The translations under genes were made by a program, and so were the position numbers. The notes under the pieces are model-generated. The model made no database searches and was not told the origin of the DNA. It saw nothing but the letters and a program-made list of their open reading frames with translations. This document shows positions 42,974 to 51,222 of a stretch of 64,000 nucleotides of DNA, piece after piece; within the stretch, counting starts at the first letter, position 1, and each line of letters starts with the position of its first letter. The DNA is taken from positions 2,170,001-2,234,000 of the forward strand of contig NZ_JACHMB010000001.1 in the NCBI RefSeq assembly GCF_014204795.1, in the 5' to 3' direction. Source of the stretch: Nonomuraea jabiensis. Its GTDB lineage: Bacteria > Actinomycetota > Actinomycetes > Streptosporangiales > Streptosporangiaceae.

Positions 42974-44809
42974 CTAGATCGGTAGCCAGACACGCATGGT
43001 CGCGGGGCCGCGGTTGCCCCACCGGTGGTAGGGCACGAGCCGGAGCCTGACGTCGGGGCCGCTCCCCTGCCCGTCCTGGACGGGCGCGTACGGCCAGCCG
43101 TTGCCGCCGCCGGCGCCCAGCGACGCCTCCACCTCCAGCTCCACCACCCCGTCCGCCCCGTGGTGCTCCACGGGCGGCTGGACCCGCGCGGTCAGGTCGC
43201 CCAGCGCCGGCTCGTCGGCCACCGACTCGGCGCAGTAGACCAGCGGCCCCCGCTCCACGGCCGCGCTCCCCCGCAGCGCGTCGATCCGCCGGTCCGGGAA
43301 CGTCCACCTGGGCGCCATCGGCAGCTCCAGCCGGATCTCGTCACCGGCCCGCCACGGCCCCTCGACGTAGGCGTAACCGGGATCGACCGGGCGCACCTCC
43401 GGGCCCTCCGCCAGCGGCGCCTCCGGCGAGGAGGCCGGGACGCGGGCGAGCGTGGCGTCCGTGGCCCAGGCGGGGACGCGCAGCCCGATCCGGCCCTCGC
43501 CGCCCTCCAGCACCCGCACGCTCACCGAGCCGGTCCACGGGTAGCCGGTCTCCACGCGTACCGCCAGGCCGTCGTGCCGGATCTCCGACGGCGTGTGGTG
43601 GTGGATCTGGATCCCGTCCGCGGTGGTCGTGGCCACGTACGCGGCCAGCGAGGCCATCGTGCGGGCGATGTTGTTCGGGCAGCAGGACACGTCGAACCAG
43701 GGCGAGCGCAGCCCGCCCTCCGCGGCGTGGTTGACCCCCTCCAGCGGCACCGCCGGCACCCGCACCTGCAGCGGGTTGGCGTAGAAGAACGACTTGCCGT
43801 CCAGCGCCACCCCCGTGGCGAGCATGTTGTAGAGGGTGCGCTCGGCCAGGTCGGCGTAGCGGGCGTCGCCGGTGGCCAGCAGCAGCCGGTGCGCCAGCAT
43901 GACGGAGGCGATGCTCGCGCAGGTCTCGTTGTAGGCCCGGTCCGGCGGCAGCTCGTAGTCCTCGCCGTACGACTCGTCGGCATGCCTCGAGCCCATGCCG
44001 CCGGTCAGGTGGGTACGCCGGGCCACCGTGCGCTCCCACTGGGACTCGATCGCCTTCAGCAGCTCCTGGTCGCCGGTCTCGACCGCCACGTCCACCACGC
44101 CGGAGGCGAGATAGAGCGCGCGCACCGCGTGCCCGCGGAACACCTGGGCCTGCCTGACCGGGATGTCGTCCTGGTAGTAGGCGCGGCCGAAGGGGATGTC
44201 GGCGAGCGCGGGCAGGCCGCGGCGCTCGACGAAGCGGCGGGCCATCTCCAGGTAGCGCTCGGTGCCGGTCGCGCGGTAGAGCTCGACGAGGGCCATCTCG
44301 ATCACCGGGTGACCGCAGGTCTGGGTGCCCTCCATGAAGCGGCGGCACACGTGGTCGGCGGCCTTGACCGCGACCTGGGTGAGCCGGTCCTCGCCGTGCA
44401 TGCGCAGCCGGGCGACCCCGGCCTGGATCAGGTGCCCGTAGCAGTAGAGCTCGTGGCCCCACTCGAAGTCGGTGTAGCGGCTGCCGGACCAGCGGGTGTT
44501 GATGTAGCCGTCGCCCTCCTGGGCCTGGGCCACGGTCGCGGCCAGCGCGGGCAGCGCCGGGTGGTCGGCCCAGGCCATGGCCTCCAGCAGCTTGTAGATC
44601 TCGGAGTCGCTGAACTCCCGCCCCCGGCGGGGCCGCTCGCCCCGGAAGTTGCCGATCCAGCCTTCCCGCTCTTCCCATTCCTGGCAGTGGGCGATCGTGA
44701 CCTCGCGGTTGAGCGCGGCCCGGTCGCCCCAGAAGCCGGGGAGCAGCCGTACCGCGTCGAGGCCGAGGGGGGACAGGGCGCCCGATGAGGGCAGGACAGG
44801 GTTAGCCAC
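42974..44809 (-). CDS. GH127 beta-L-arabinofuranosidase (DUF1680 family), cytosolic
   Basis: The 611-residue enzyme has the zinc/nucleophile set known from Bifidobacterium HypBA1: E295-T-C297 in AYNETCASI and C376-C377 in VSCCPNN. The Cys acts as nucleophile in that family. There is no signal peptide, so it should act on imported oligosaccharide. It overlaps the upstream permease gene by eight bases and is followed nine bases later by the secreted hydrolase gene. The product would be L-arabinose. Confidence 0.93.
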   Translation of the reverse strand: MANPVLPSSGALSPLGLDAVRLLPGFWGDRAALNREVTIAHCQEWEEREGWIGNFRGERPRRGREFSDSEIYKLLEAMAWADHPALPALAATVAQAQEGDGYINTRWSGSRYTDFEWGHELYCYGHLIQAGVARLRMHGEDRLTQVAVKAADHVCRRFMEGTQTCGHPVIEMALVELYRATGTERYLEMARRFVERRGLPALADIPFGRAYYQDDIPVRQAQVFRGHAVRALYLASGVVDVAVETGDQELLKAIESQWERTVARRTHLTGGMGSRHADESYGEDYELPPDRAYNETCASIASVMLAHRLLLATGDARYADLAERTLYNMLATGVALDGKSFFYANPLQVRVPAVPLEGVNHAAEGGLRSPWFDVSCCPNNIARTMASLAAYVATTTADGIQIHHHTPSEIRHDGLAVRVETGYPWTGSVSVRVLEGGEGRIGLRVPAWATDATLARVPASSPEAPLAEGPEVRPVDPGYAYVEGPWRAGDEIRLELPMAPRWTFPDRRIDALRGSAAVERGPLVYCAESVADEPALGDLTARVQPPVEHHGADGVVELEVEASLGAGGGNGWPYAPVQDGQGSGPDVRLRLVPYHRWGNRGPATMRVWLPI

Positions 44810-45566
44810 GCAGAGCTCCTGACATGAATCCGCGCACGTAGTGGCGCTGCAGCACGATGAAGAGGATGAGACAGGGGAAGGCCATGACCATGACGCCGGC
44901 CTGGAGCATGCCGTAGTCGATGGCGCCGAACGTCTGCTGCGTCATGCTGACCACGGCCACCGGCAGGGTGAACGACGCGCCGTCGTTGAGCAGGATGAGC
45001 GGCGCGAAGAAGTCGTTCCACGAGGCCAGGAAGGCGAACAGGCCCACCGTGATCAGCGCGGGCCGCACGGCGTGCAGCAGGATCCTGGCGAACGCCCTGA
45101 ACGTGCCGCAGCCGTCCACCAGCGCGGCCTCCTCCAGCTCGCGCGGCAGCGCCTCGAACGCGTTGCGCATCATGAACAGCGCGAACGGCAGCTGGAACAT
45201 GACGAACACCAGCGAGAGCCCGACCAGGGAGTTCTGCAGGCCGAGGTAGCCGAGCAGCACGTAGAGGGGGATCAGGATCGTCGCGTACGGCACCATGAGG
45301 ATCGCCAGCGTGGCCAGGAACAGCAGGTTCTTGCCGGGGAAGTCGAAGCGGGCGAAGCCGTAGCCGCCGAGCGCGGAGACGACCAGGGTGCCCGCCACCG
45401 TCATCACCGAGACCAGCACGCTGTTGGTCGCGTACGTGCCGAGCCCCTCGCCGAAGCGGGCCATCTCCAGGTAGTTCGACGGCTCCTCCAGCGAGGCGTA
45501 GCCGCTCCACACCAGCGGGAACAGGAACAGCACCGCCAGGGCGGACAGCGTGAGGTAACGGCTCAT
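44802..45566 (-). CDS. Carbohydrate ABC transporter permease (MalG type)
   Basis: The 254-residue protein has six membrane helices and the EAA loop in the form EEAALVDGCGTFRAFARILL. It is somewhat short at the N terminus for the family. The start ATG 45566 overlaps the stop of the partner permease (ATGA). Together with that permease and the binding protein it imports a sugar, presumably arabinofuranosyl oligosaccharide. No ATPase gene is present, so a shared MsiK-type ATPase is expected. Confidence 0.94.
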   Translation of the reverse strand: MSRYLTLSALAVLFLFPLVWSGYASLEEPSNYLEMARFGEGLGTYATNSVLVSVMTVAGTLVVSALGGYGFARFDFPGKNLLFLATLAILMVPYATILIPLYVLLGYLGLQNSLVGLSLVFVMFQLPFALFMMRNAFEALPRELEEAALVDGCGTFRAFARILLHAVRPALITVGLFAFLASWNDFFAPLILLNDGASFTLPVAVVSMTQQTFGAIDYGMLQAGVMVMAFPCLILFIVLQRHYVRGFMSGALRG

Positions 45567-46477
45567 CGCAGCCTCCGCATCATCAGCGTGTTGAGCCCGA
45601 CGAGGGCGACCAGCAGGACGACCGAGAGCGCCGCCGCGCCGCCGAGGTCGAAGCGGAAGAACGCGTCGCGGTAGACGACCATGACCATCGAGACCGTGCT
45701 GTTGTCGGGGCCGCCGTTGGTGAAGACGAAGAACTGGTCGAAGGCCAGCAGCGAGCCGGTGACGCTGAGGATCAGCATCAGTGCCAGCGTCGGGCGCAGC
45801 AGCGGGAGCGTGATCTTGGTGAAGATCTGCCAGCGGTTCGCGCCGTCGCTCCTCGCGGCCTCGTACACCTCGGTCGGGATGGCCTGCAGGCCGGTCAGCA
45901 GGATGAGCATGTTGAAACCGGCGAAGCGCCACAGCACCAGCGTGATCGTGGAGAACAGCGCCATGTTCGGCGTGCCGATCCACTTGACCGGCTCGCTGGT
46001 GATGTGCAGCGCCTGGAGCAGGGGGTCGATGGGGCCGAAGTCGTTGTTCAGCATCCCGTAGAACAGCAGGCCGGCGGCGGCGAAGCCCACGGCGCCGGGC
46101 AGGAAGAACGCGGTCCTGAAGAAGCCGATGCCCGGCCTGCGGTCCTGCACCAGCATGGCCAGCCCGAGCGCCACGCCCGACAGCAGGACGGTCGTGATCG
46201 CCGTGTACTTGAGCGTGAAGAGGATCGCGTCGATGAAGAGCGGGTTGTCGCCGATCTTGAGGTAGTTGTCGGGGGCGTTGAACGTGGCCTGGCCGAGCAG
46301 GGGCCAGCGGTTCAGCGACATCCAGACGACCAGCACGAGGGGCGCGATGAAGAGCACCCCCACGATGACAGCCGTCGGAGCCGTGTACAGCCAGCCCTGT
46401 ACCTTCCTGCTCCGCCACCGGGCGGAGGGCGCGGAGTGCGCCGCCCGCCGCCCGGTTCGGTTCATCGTCAGAGTCAT
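45563..46477 (-). CDS. Carbohydrate ABC transporter permease (MalF type)
   Basis: The 304-residue protein has six membrane helices and the EAA loop YEAARSDGANRWQIFTKITL. A cytoplasmic Arg-rich N terminus precedes the first helix. The start ATG overlaps the stop of the binding-protein gene (ATGA), and its own stop overlaps the next permease start, so the three transporter genes are tightly coupled. Confidence 0.94.
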   Translation of the reverse strand: MTLTMNRTGRRAAHSAPSARWRSRKVQGWLYTAPTAVIVGVLFIAPLVLVVWMSLNRWPLLGQATFNAPDNYLKIGDNPLFIDAILFTLKYTAITTVLLSGVALGLAMLVQDRRPGIGFFRTAFFLPGAVGFAAAGLLFYGMLNNDFGPIDPLLQALHITSEPVKWIGTPNMALFSTITLVLWRFAGFNMLILLTGLQAIPTEVYEAARSDGANRWQIFTKITLPLLRPTLALMLILSVTGSLLAFDQFFVFTNGGPDNSTVSMVMVVYRDAFFRFDLGGAAALSVVLLVALVGLNTLMMRRLR

Positions 46478-47751
46478 TGTTGAAGTGACTTCGTGATCTC
46501 GGCGTTGAGCTGCGGGAGCTTCGAGGCGTCACCGAACACGGCCTCGCGGGCGAAGCGCAGCCACGGGCCCTGCGGGTCGTTGAAGGTCTGGCCGAAGCGC
46601 AGCGCGTACGGCGTCTGGCCCTTGGCCACCAGCGAGTTGATCAGCACCACGCGCGGGTCCTCCGCGGAGTACTTGTTGCTGGCCAGGTCGGTACGCGCGA
46701 GCACGTCCTTGTTCTTGGCCATGACCTCGACCTGGGCCTCGTCGGAGACCGTCCAGGACAGGAAGTCCCAGGCCGCGTCGGGGTTCTTGGAGGTGGCGGA
46801 GATGCCGACGGAGTCGCCGCCCACGAACGTGGACTCGCCGCCGTCGGGGCCGGCGATCGGGGCGACGCCGATCTTCATGTCCTTGGGCATGAGACCGAGC
46901 GTGGTGGAGGGCATCGGCATGACGCCGATCTCGCCCTTGGGGAAGAAACCGGTCCAGGTCGGGCCCTGCTCCTCCTTGGCGGTCGGCCCGGTCACCTTCT
47001 TGTCGTACAGGTCGCGCCAGATCTTGAACACGTCGGTCATCGCGGCCTGGTCGTTGAGCGACTGGGTGCCCTCGGCGTTCATGACCTGGCCGCCGGCGGC
47101 CCAGACGGAGGGCCAGAATGTGAAGACGTAGCAGCCGCCGCAGTTGCCACCGAAGAAGGTGCCGTGGACCTTGCCGTCCTTGCCGAGCTTCTCCTGGATC
47201 GTGGTCGCCTGCTGGGCGAACTCCTTCAGCGACTTCGGCCCCTGCTCCGGGTCGAGCCCGGCCTTCTGGTAGAGGTCCTTGTTCCAGAACCAGACCGACA
47301 GGTCGAGCGTGTGCGGGAGCGTGTACATCTTCCCGTCGAGCGTGCCGAGCTTCATGTGGGAGGGGGCCAGGCCGTCCTTGAACGGCAGCTTCGCGACCCT
47401 GTCCGTGATGTCCATGAACAGACCCTGAGAGGTGTAGTTCGGGACGAAGATGACGTCGGCCGCGAACACGTCGGGGAGCTGCTTGGCACCGGCCGCCGCG
47501 GCGATGCGCGGCTGGTAGTTGTCGGTCGGGATGACGGTGAGCTTGACCTGAACGTTCTTGTGACTGCTGTTGTAGGCCTTGACCAGCCGCTCGCTCTGCG
47601 TCTGGGTGGCCGCACGGGTCCACATGGTGATCGTCACGGGACTGTCCGACGACGGAGTGCTGCCCCCACCACCACCGCCGCCGCTGCCGCAGGCCGCCGC
47701 TGTGAGCGCTAACACACCGAGGAGGGAGATCCCGGCCAGCCTTCGTCTCAT
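46474..47751 (-). CDS. Sugar ABC transporter substrate-binding lipoprotein
   Basis: The 425-residue protein has a lipoprotein signal (LTAAACGSGG, lipid Cys at 21) followed by a Gly/Ser linker, then a family 1 binding-protein fold (ITMWTRAATQTQSERLVKAY). It would capture oligosaccharide outside the cell and deliver it to the two permeases. An operator-like palindrome lies inside the signal-peptide codons (47701-47714) and forces a TTA codon. It is the first gene of the leftward sugar operon. Confidence 0.94.
   Translation of the reverse strand: MRRRLAGISLLGVLALTAAACGSGGGGGGGSTPSSDSPVTITMWTRAATQTQSERLVKAYNSSHKNVQVKLTVIPTDNYQPRIAAAAGAKQLPDVFAADVIFVPNYTSQGLFMDITDRVAKLPFKDGLAPSHMKLGTLDGKMYTLPHTLDLSVWFWNKDLYQKAGLDPEQGPKSLKEFAQQATTIQEKLGKDGKVHGTFFGGNCGGCYVFTFWPSVWAAGGQVMNAEGTQSLNDQAAMTDVFKIWRDLYDKKVTGPTAKEEQGPTWTGFFPKGEIGVMPMPSTTLGLMPKDMKIGVAPIAGPDGGESTFVGGDSVGISATSKNPDAAWDFLSWTVSDEAQVEVMAKNKDVLARTDLASNKYSAEDPRVVLINSLVAKGQTPYALRFGQTFNDPQGPWLRFAREAVFGDASKLPQLNAEITKSLQQ
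47701..47714. promoter_or_regulatory. Intragenic LacI-type operator in the binding-protein signal-peptide codons
   Basis: TGTGAGCGCTAACA is CG-centred with 6 of 7 half-site matches. It covers codons 13-17, including TTA leucine codon 14. It starts 37 bases inside the first gene of the operon, a position suited to a transcription roadblock. Confidence 0.6.
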
Positions 47752-47772
47752 GTTGTGCTCCTGGACTTAAAG

Positions 47773-47784
47773 GTTTTCGGAAAC
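47773..47784. promoter_or_regulatory. CG-centred palindrome near the sugar operon start
   Basis: GTTTTCGGAAAC is 5 of 6 palindromic around a central CG and lies 21 bases upstream of the binding-protein start. It resembles the perfect site at 47852. Confidence 0.5.
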
Positions 47785-47851
47785 GTAGAAGAAACAAGAG
47801 TCCATGTCAATGGGTGCTAGGGTTCTATGCAGTTCACAGGTGACGAAAAGG

Positions 47852-47861
47852 GTTTCGAAAC
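47852..47861. promoter_or_regulatory. Perfect palindrome abutting the LacI start codon
   Basis: GTTTCGAAAC is a perfect 10-bp CG-centred palindrome ending on the base before ATG 47862. With the copy at 47773 (centres 78 bp apart) it could allow autoregulation and looping over the divergent promoters. Confidence 0.55.
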
Positions 47862-48875
47862 ATGGCGAGTAAGCGGGCGACCATCTCCGATGTGGCCTCG
47901 CTGGCGGGGGTCTCGATCGCCACGGCGTCCAAAGCGCTCAACGGGCGCCAGGACGTGCGGGCCGCGACGCGCGAGCGGGTGCTGGCCGCCGCGGCGGAGC
48001 TCTCCTTCCAGCCGAACGCCCTGGCCAGGGGGCTGATCTCGGGACAGACGCGCACGGTCGGCCTGCTGACCTCCGACAGCGTCGGCCGGTTCGGCATCCC
48101 GGTGCTCCTCGGGGCGGAGGACGCGTTCGGGGCCGGCGAGATGGCCGTGCTGCTCTGCGACGCGCGCGGCGACGCGATCAGGGAGCAGCACCACGTACGG
48201 GCGCTGCTGTCGCGCCGGGTGGACGGGCTGATCGTGGTGGGCGAGAGCACGAGCCCGCGGCCGTCGGTGAGCAAGGACCTGCCGGTGCCGGTCGTGTACG
48301 CCTACGGCCCCTCGGAGGACCCGTCGGACGTGTCGTTCGTGCCGGACGACGTCGGCGCGGCCGCCATGGCCGTCAACCACCTGCTGGCGATGGGTCGGCG
48401 CCGGATCGCGCACATCACGGGGCCCACGCACTACAAGGCGTCACGCGACCGCGAGGAGGGCCTGCGCCAGGCGCTCGCCGAGGCGGGGCTGCCGCAGGCG
48501 GGGCAGACGCTGTCGGGCCCCTGGTCGCAGCGGTGGGGGCGGCACGCGGCCGAGATGCTGCTGATGGCCGAGCCGGAGGTCGACGCGGTGTTCTGCGGCA
48601 GCGACCAGATCGCGGCCGGCTTCGTGGAGACGGCCAGGGAACGCGGGCGGCGGGTGCCGGAGGACATCGCGGTGGTCGGCTACGACAACTGGGAGGTGCT
48701 GTCCACGGAGACCCGGCCCGCCCTGACCACCGTGGACATGAACCTGGAGCAGCTGGGGCGCACCGCGGCCCAGCACCTGTTCGCCGCCATCGACGGGAAG
48801 GCGACGCCCGGGGTGCACAAGATGCCCTGCCAGCTCGTGATCCGCGACTCCACCTCCCCGCCGGGCCTGTCCTGA
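47862..48875 (+). CDS. LacI-family regulator of the arabinofuranoside operon (inferred)
   Basis: The 337-residue protein has an N-terminal helix-turn-helix (ATISDVASLAGVSIATASKA), a hinge (FQPNALARGLISGQ) and a type I binding-protein effector domain ending with RPALTTVDMNLEQLG, a common LacI-family element. It is divergent from the sugar ABC/GH operon. Two palindrome types nearby, GTTTYCGRAAAC and TGTKAGCGYTAACA, are both LacI-like; which one it binds is unknown. L-arabinose or an oligosaccharide is the likely inducer. Confidence 0.93.
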   Translation: MASKRATISDVASLAGVSIATASKALNGRQDVRAATRERVLAAAAELSFQPNALARGLISGQTRTVGLLTSDSVGRFGIPVLLGAEDAFGAGEMAVLLCDARGDAIREQHHVRALLSRRVDGLIVVGESTSPRPSVSKDLPVPVVYAYGPSEDPSDVSFVPDDVGAAAMAVNHLLAMGRRRIAHITGPTHYKASRDREEGLRQALAEAGLPQAGQTLSGPWSQRWGRHAAEMLLMAEPEVDAVFCGSDQIAAGFVETARERGRRVPEDIAVVGYDNWEVLSTETRPALTTVDMNLEQLGRTAAQHLFAAIDGKATPGVHKMPCQLVIRDSTSPPGLS

Positions 48876-48903
48876 CTCAGGGGCAGCTCTTGAGGCGGGC
48901 CCG

Positions 48904-49842
48904 TCAGGGGCATCGGACGATCATGCCCGCGTACGACAGGTTCCCTCCGAACCCGAACAGCAGCATCGGCGCCCCGCGCCGGACCTCGCCCCGCTCCAGC
49001 AGCTTGGACAGCGCCAGCGGCACGCTCGCGGCCGAGGTGTTCCCCGACTCCACCACGTCGCGCGCCACGATCGCGTTGACCGCGCCGAGCTTGGCCGCGA
49101 CGGGCTCGATGATGCGCAGGTTCGCCTGGTGGAAGACGACCGCCGCCAGGTCCTCCGGGCGTACGCCGCCGCGCTCGCACGCCTTCCTGGCGATGTCGGG
49201 GAGCTGGGTGGTGGCCCAGCGGTAGACGGTCTGGCCGTCCTGGGAGAAGCGGGTCGGGGTGCCCTCGATGCGTACGGCGCTGCCCAGCTCCGGCGCGGAG
49301 CCCCACACCACGGGGCCGATCTCCGCCTCCGGAGCCGCGCTGATCACGGCCGCCCCCGCGCCGTCGCCGGTCAGCACGCACGTGGTCCGGTCGGTCCAGT
49401 CGGTGACGGCCGTCATCTTGTCCGCCCCCACGACCAGGGCGTTCGTGGCCGCGCCCGCGCGGATGGCGTGGTCGGCCACGGCCAGGGCGTGGGTGAAGCC
49501 GGAGCACGACACGCCGACGTCCACCAGGGCCGCGCCGGGCACGCCGAGCCGGGCGGCGACGCGGGAGGCGATGTTCGGGGCGCGCTCCGTCTGGGTGCAG
49601 GTGGCGACCAGGAGGAGGTCGATTTCGGCGGCGTCCAGGCCGCTCGCCGCCAGGGCCTTGGCGGCGGCGTGCCGGGCCAGGTCGGTCACGGTCTCGTCGG
49701 GTTCGGCCACGTGCCGGGTACGGATGCCGACGCGCTTGGTTATCCACTCGTCGTTGGTGTCCACCATGGCCGCCAGCTCATCATTTGTCAGGATTTTTGC
49801 TGGTTGATAGTGACCTGTGGCGACAAGTCGTGATCCGTTCAT
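48904..49842 (-). CDS. Beta-ketoacyl-ACP synthase III
   Basis: The 312-residue thiolase-fold enzyme carries the FabH triad: Cys in GVSCSGF, His in VFHQANLRI and Asn in ESGNTSAAS. The last is followed by GFGGNLSYAG, the C-terminal Gly-rich loop. KAS III starts fatty acid chains, or aromatic and polyketide primers, from acyl-CoA and malonyl-ACP. It stands alone, away from a fab operon, and is divergent from a TetR regulator, so a specialised acyl-chain role is possible. Confidence 0.94.
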   Translation of the reverse strand: MNGSRLVATGHYQPAKILTNDELAAMVDTNDEWITKRVGIRTRHVAEPDETVTDLARHAAAKALAASGLDAAEIDLLLVATCTQTERAPNIASRVAARLGVPGAALVDVGVSCSGFTHALAVADHAIRAGAATNALVVGADKMTAVTDWTDRTTCVLTGDGAGAAVISAAPEAEIGPVVWGSAPELGSAVRIEGTPTRFSQDGQTVYRWATTQLPDIARKACERGGVRPEDLAAVVFHQANLRIIEPVAAKLGAVNAIVARDVVESGNTSAASVPLALSKLLERGEVRRGAPMLLFGFGGNLSYAGMIVRCP

Positions 49843-49858
49843 GGGCGGACTATAGCAA

Positions 49859-49870
49859 CCGAACGTTCGG
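49859..49870. promoter_or_regulatory. Perfect palindrome, candidate TetR operator
   Basis: CCGAACGTTCGG is a perfect 12-bp palindrome in the 45-bp gap between the divergent KAS III and TetR genes. Its position would let one bound TetR dimer control both. Confidence 0.65.
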
Positions 49871-49887
49871 ACGCTAAAGTAGCGGAC

Positions 49888-50487
49888 GTGAGCCCGCGCA
49901 AGTCCGTCGCCGAAGCCCTCAGCACCCGTGCGGCCATCCTGGAGCGCTCGGTCGCCATCGCCTCTTCCGAGGGGCTCGAAGGGCTGACCATCGGCCGCCT
50001 CGCCGCCGAGCTGGGCATGAGCAAGTCAGGCGTGCTCGGGCACTTCGGCTCCAAGGAGGCGCTGCAGCTTGCCGTCCTCGACCGGGCCGGAGAGATCTTC
50101 CGTACCGAGGTCTGGGAGCCCGCCCGGCCCGCCGCGCCCGGCCTGACCCGGCTGCGGGTGCTGTGCGAGGCGTGGATCTCGTACCTGGAGCGGGGGGTCT
50201 TCCCCGGCGGGTGCTTCTTCGTGGCCGCGGCCCACGAGTTCGACGGCCGGCCCGGGCCCGTGCGGGACGCGGTGGCGGCCAGGTTCGACGCCTGGCGCGG
50301 ACGGCTGCGCAAGGAGGCCGGGCGCGCGGTGGACGCGGGCGAGCTGCCCGCGGGGACGGACCCGGATCAGCTCGCGTTCGAGCTGCTCGGCGCGGTCATG
50401 GCCCTGAACCACGCCCTCCAGCTCCACCACGACCCAATGGCCCCCTCCCAAGCCCGCCACGCCATCCGGACCCGCCTCACCACCTGA
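49888..50487 (+). CDS. TetR-family regulator, divergent from KAS III
   Basis: The 199-residue protein has a TetR helix-turn-helix (RAAILERSVAIASSEG, then TIGRLAAELGMSKSGVLGHF) and a helical ligand domain with GVFPGGCFFVAAAHEFDG, typical of the TetR_C group that includes fatty-acid and drug responders. GTG 49888 is the start. The gap to KAS III holds a perfect palindrome. An acyl-CoA effector would fit the neighbour but is inference. Confidence 0.92.
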   Translation: MSPRKSVAEALSTRAAILERSVAIASSEGLEGLTIGRLAAELGMSKSGVLGHFGSKEALQLAVLDRAGEIFRTEVWEPARPAAPGLTRLRVLCEAWISYLERGVFPGGCFFVAAAHEFDGRPGPVRDAVAARFDAWRGRLRKEAGRAVDAGELPAGTDPDQLAFELLGAVMALNHALQLHHDPMAPSQARHAIRTRLTT

Positions 50488-50574
50488 CCCGGCTCTCGGC
50501 CCCGGCCGCCCCTCCCCCTTGACGCGCTCGCCCTGCTTGTCGTCGTGCTCCCACCGATCCCAGGGCGCGCGAAA

Positions 50575-50604
50575 GCTCGGGCGCGGCGGATGCGGCGCCC
50601 GAGC
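50575..50604. terminator. Bidirectional hairpin terminator
   Basis: GCTCGGGCGC and GCGCCCGAGC form a perfect 10-bp stem with a 10-base loop. It lies between the convergent TetR gene (stop 50487) and the small gene ending at 50619. Confidence 0.6.
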
Positions 50605-50618
50605 CCGGGTTGCAGGCG

Positions 50619-50834
50619 TCAGCTGCCGGTCGACAGCTGTTCGAAGAGGGCCAGGGCCGCCTCCCGGACCTCCTCCGGGGAGACCCCGTCCAGCGTCTTC
50701 CTGGCATCTGTGATGTCGCGAGTGGTGGCGAGCGTGATGGCCACGGACGAGGCTGCGGCGTGGTCGATCGATCCCGTCGGGGCGGCGTCCGCCAGTTCCT
50801 GGGCGCTCGCGGCGAGGTCGAGGTTGTCTCTCAA
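50619..50834 (-). CDS. Small hypothetical protein (71 codons, TTG start)
   Basis: The proposed 71-residue product is helical and acidic (NLDLAASAQELADAAPTG, then VSPEEVREAALALFEQLSTG). I do not recognise it. The frame is open to 50933, but GAGGAG lies five bases before TTG 50834, and a start there removes the overlap with the SnoaL-like gene upstream. ATG 50867 and 50885 lack ribosome-binding sites. It follows the SnoaL-like gene on the same strand and is probably co-transcribed. Confidence 0.6.
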   Translation of the reverse strand: MRDNLDLAASAQELADAAPTGSIDHAAASSVAITLATTRDITDARKTLDGVSPEEVREAALALFEQLSTGS

Positions 50835-50871
50835 CGGATCTCCTCGGATGAAGACGGCTCGGCCCATTGCA

Positions 50872-51222
50872 TCATTTGGAATCATGCCGCATCCACCATT
50901 CGGTGAATTCACGACATCGACCATCGGGCACAAACCTGATCACCCATAGATTACTGTACGTTTTGTCGGGATATGTCGTGACCCCCTGGATAACGCTGAC
51001 GTCGTCGGCCACGCTCACCGGATGCCACTCGAACTCGGCCTCACCAGGCTTGTCCTGCCGCCCGAGCCACTGCGAGACGATGTCGTCCCGCCCCTGCCAC
51101 GGAGAGCTGTACGGCTCGGTGTAGTAGACGGCGTCCTCGGTGAACAACGCGGCGATGTCGTCGGGATCGTTGGAGTTCCAGGCACGTACGTATCCCTCGA
51201 TCCATGGGCCCGGCTCGACCAT
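50872..51222 (-). CDS. SnoaL/NTF2-like small protein
   Basis: The 116-residue protein has the NTF2-like pattern: WIEGYVRAWNSNDPDDIAAL, then FTEDAVYYTEPYS, WQGRDDIVSQWL, and EFTEWWM at the end. Members include ketosteroid isomerase-like and polyketide cyclase-like enzymes as well as binding-only proteins; the activity here is open. It is the first gene of a likely two-gene transcript. Confidence 0.85.
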   Translation of the reverse strand: MVEPGPWIEGYVRAWNSNDPDDIAALFTEDAVYYTEPYSSPWQGRDDIVSQWLGRQDKPGEAEFEWHPVSVADDVSVIQGVTTYPDKTYSNLWVIRFVPDGRCREFTEWWMRHDSK

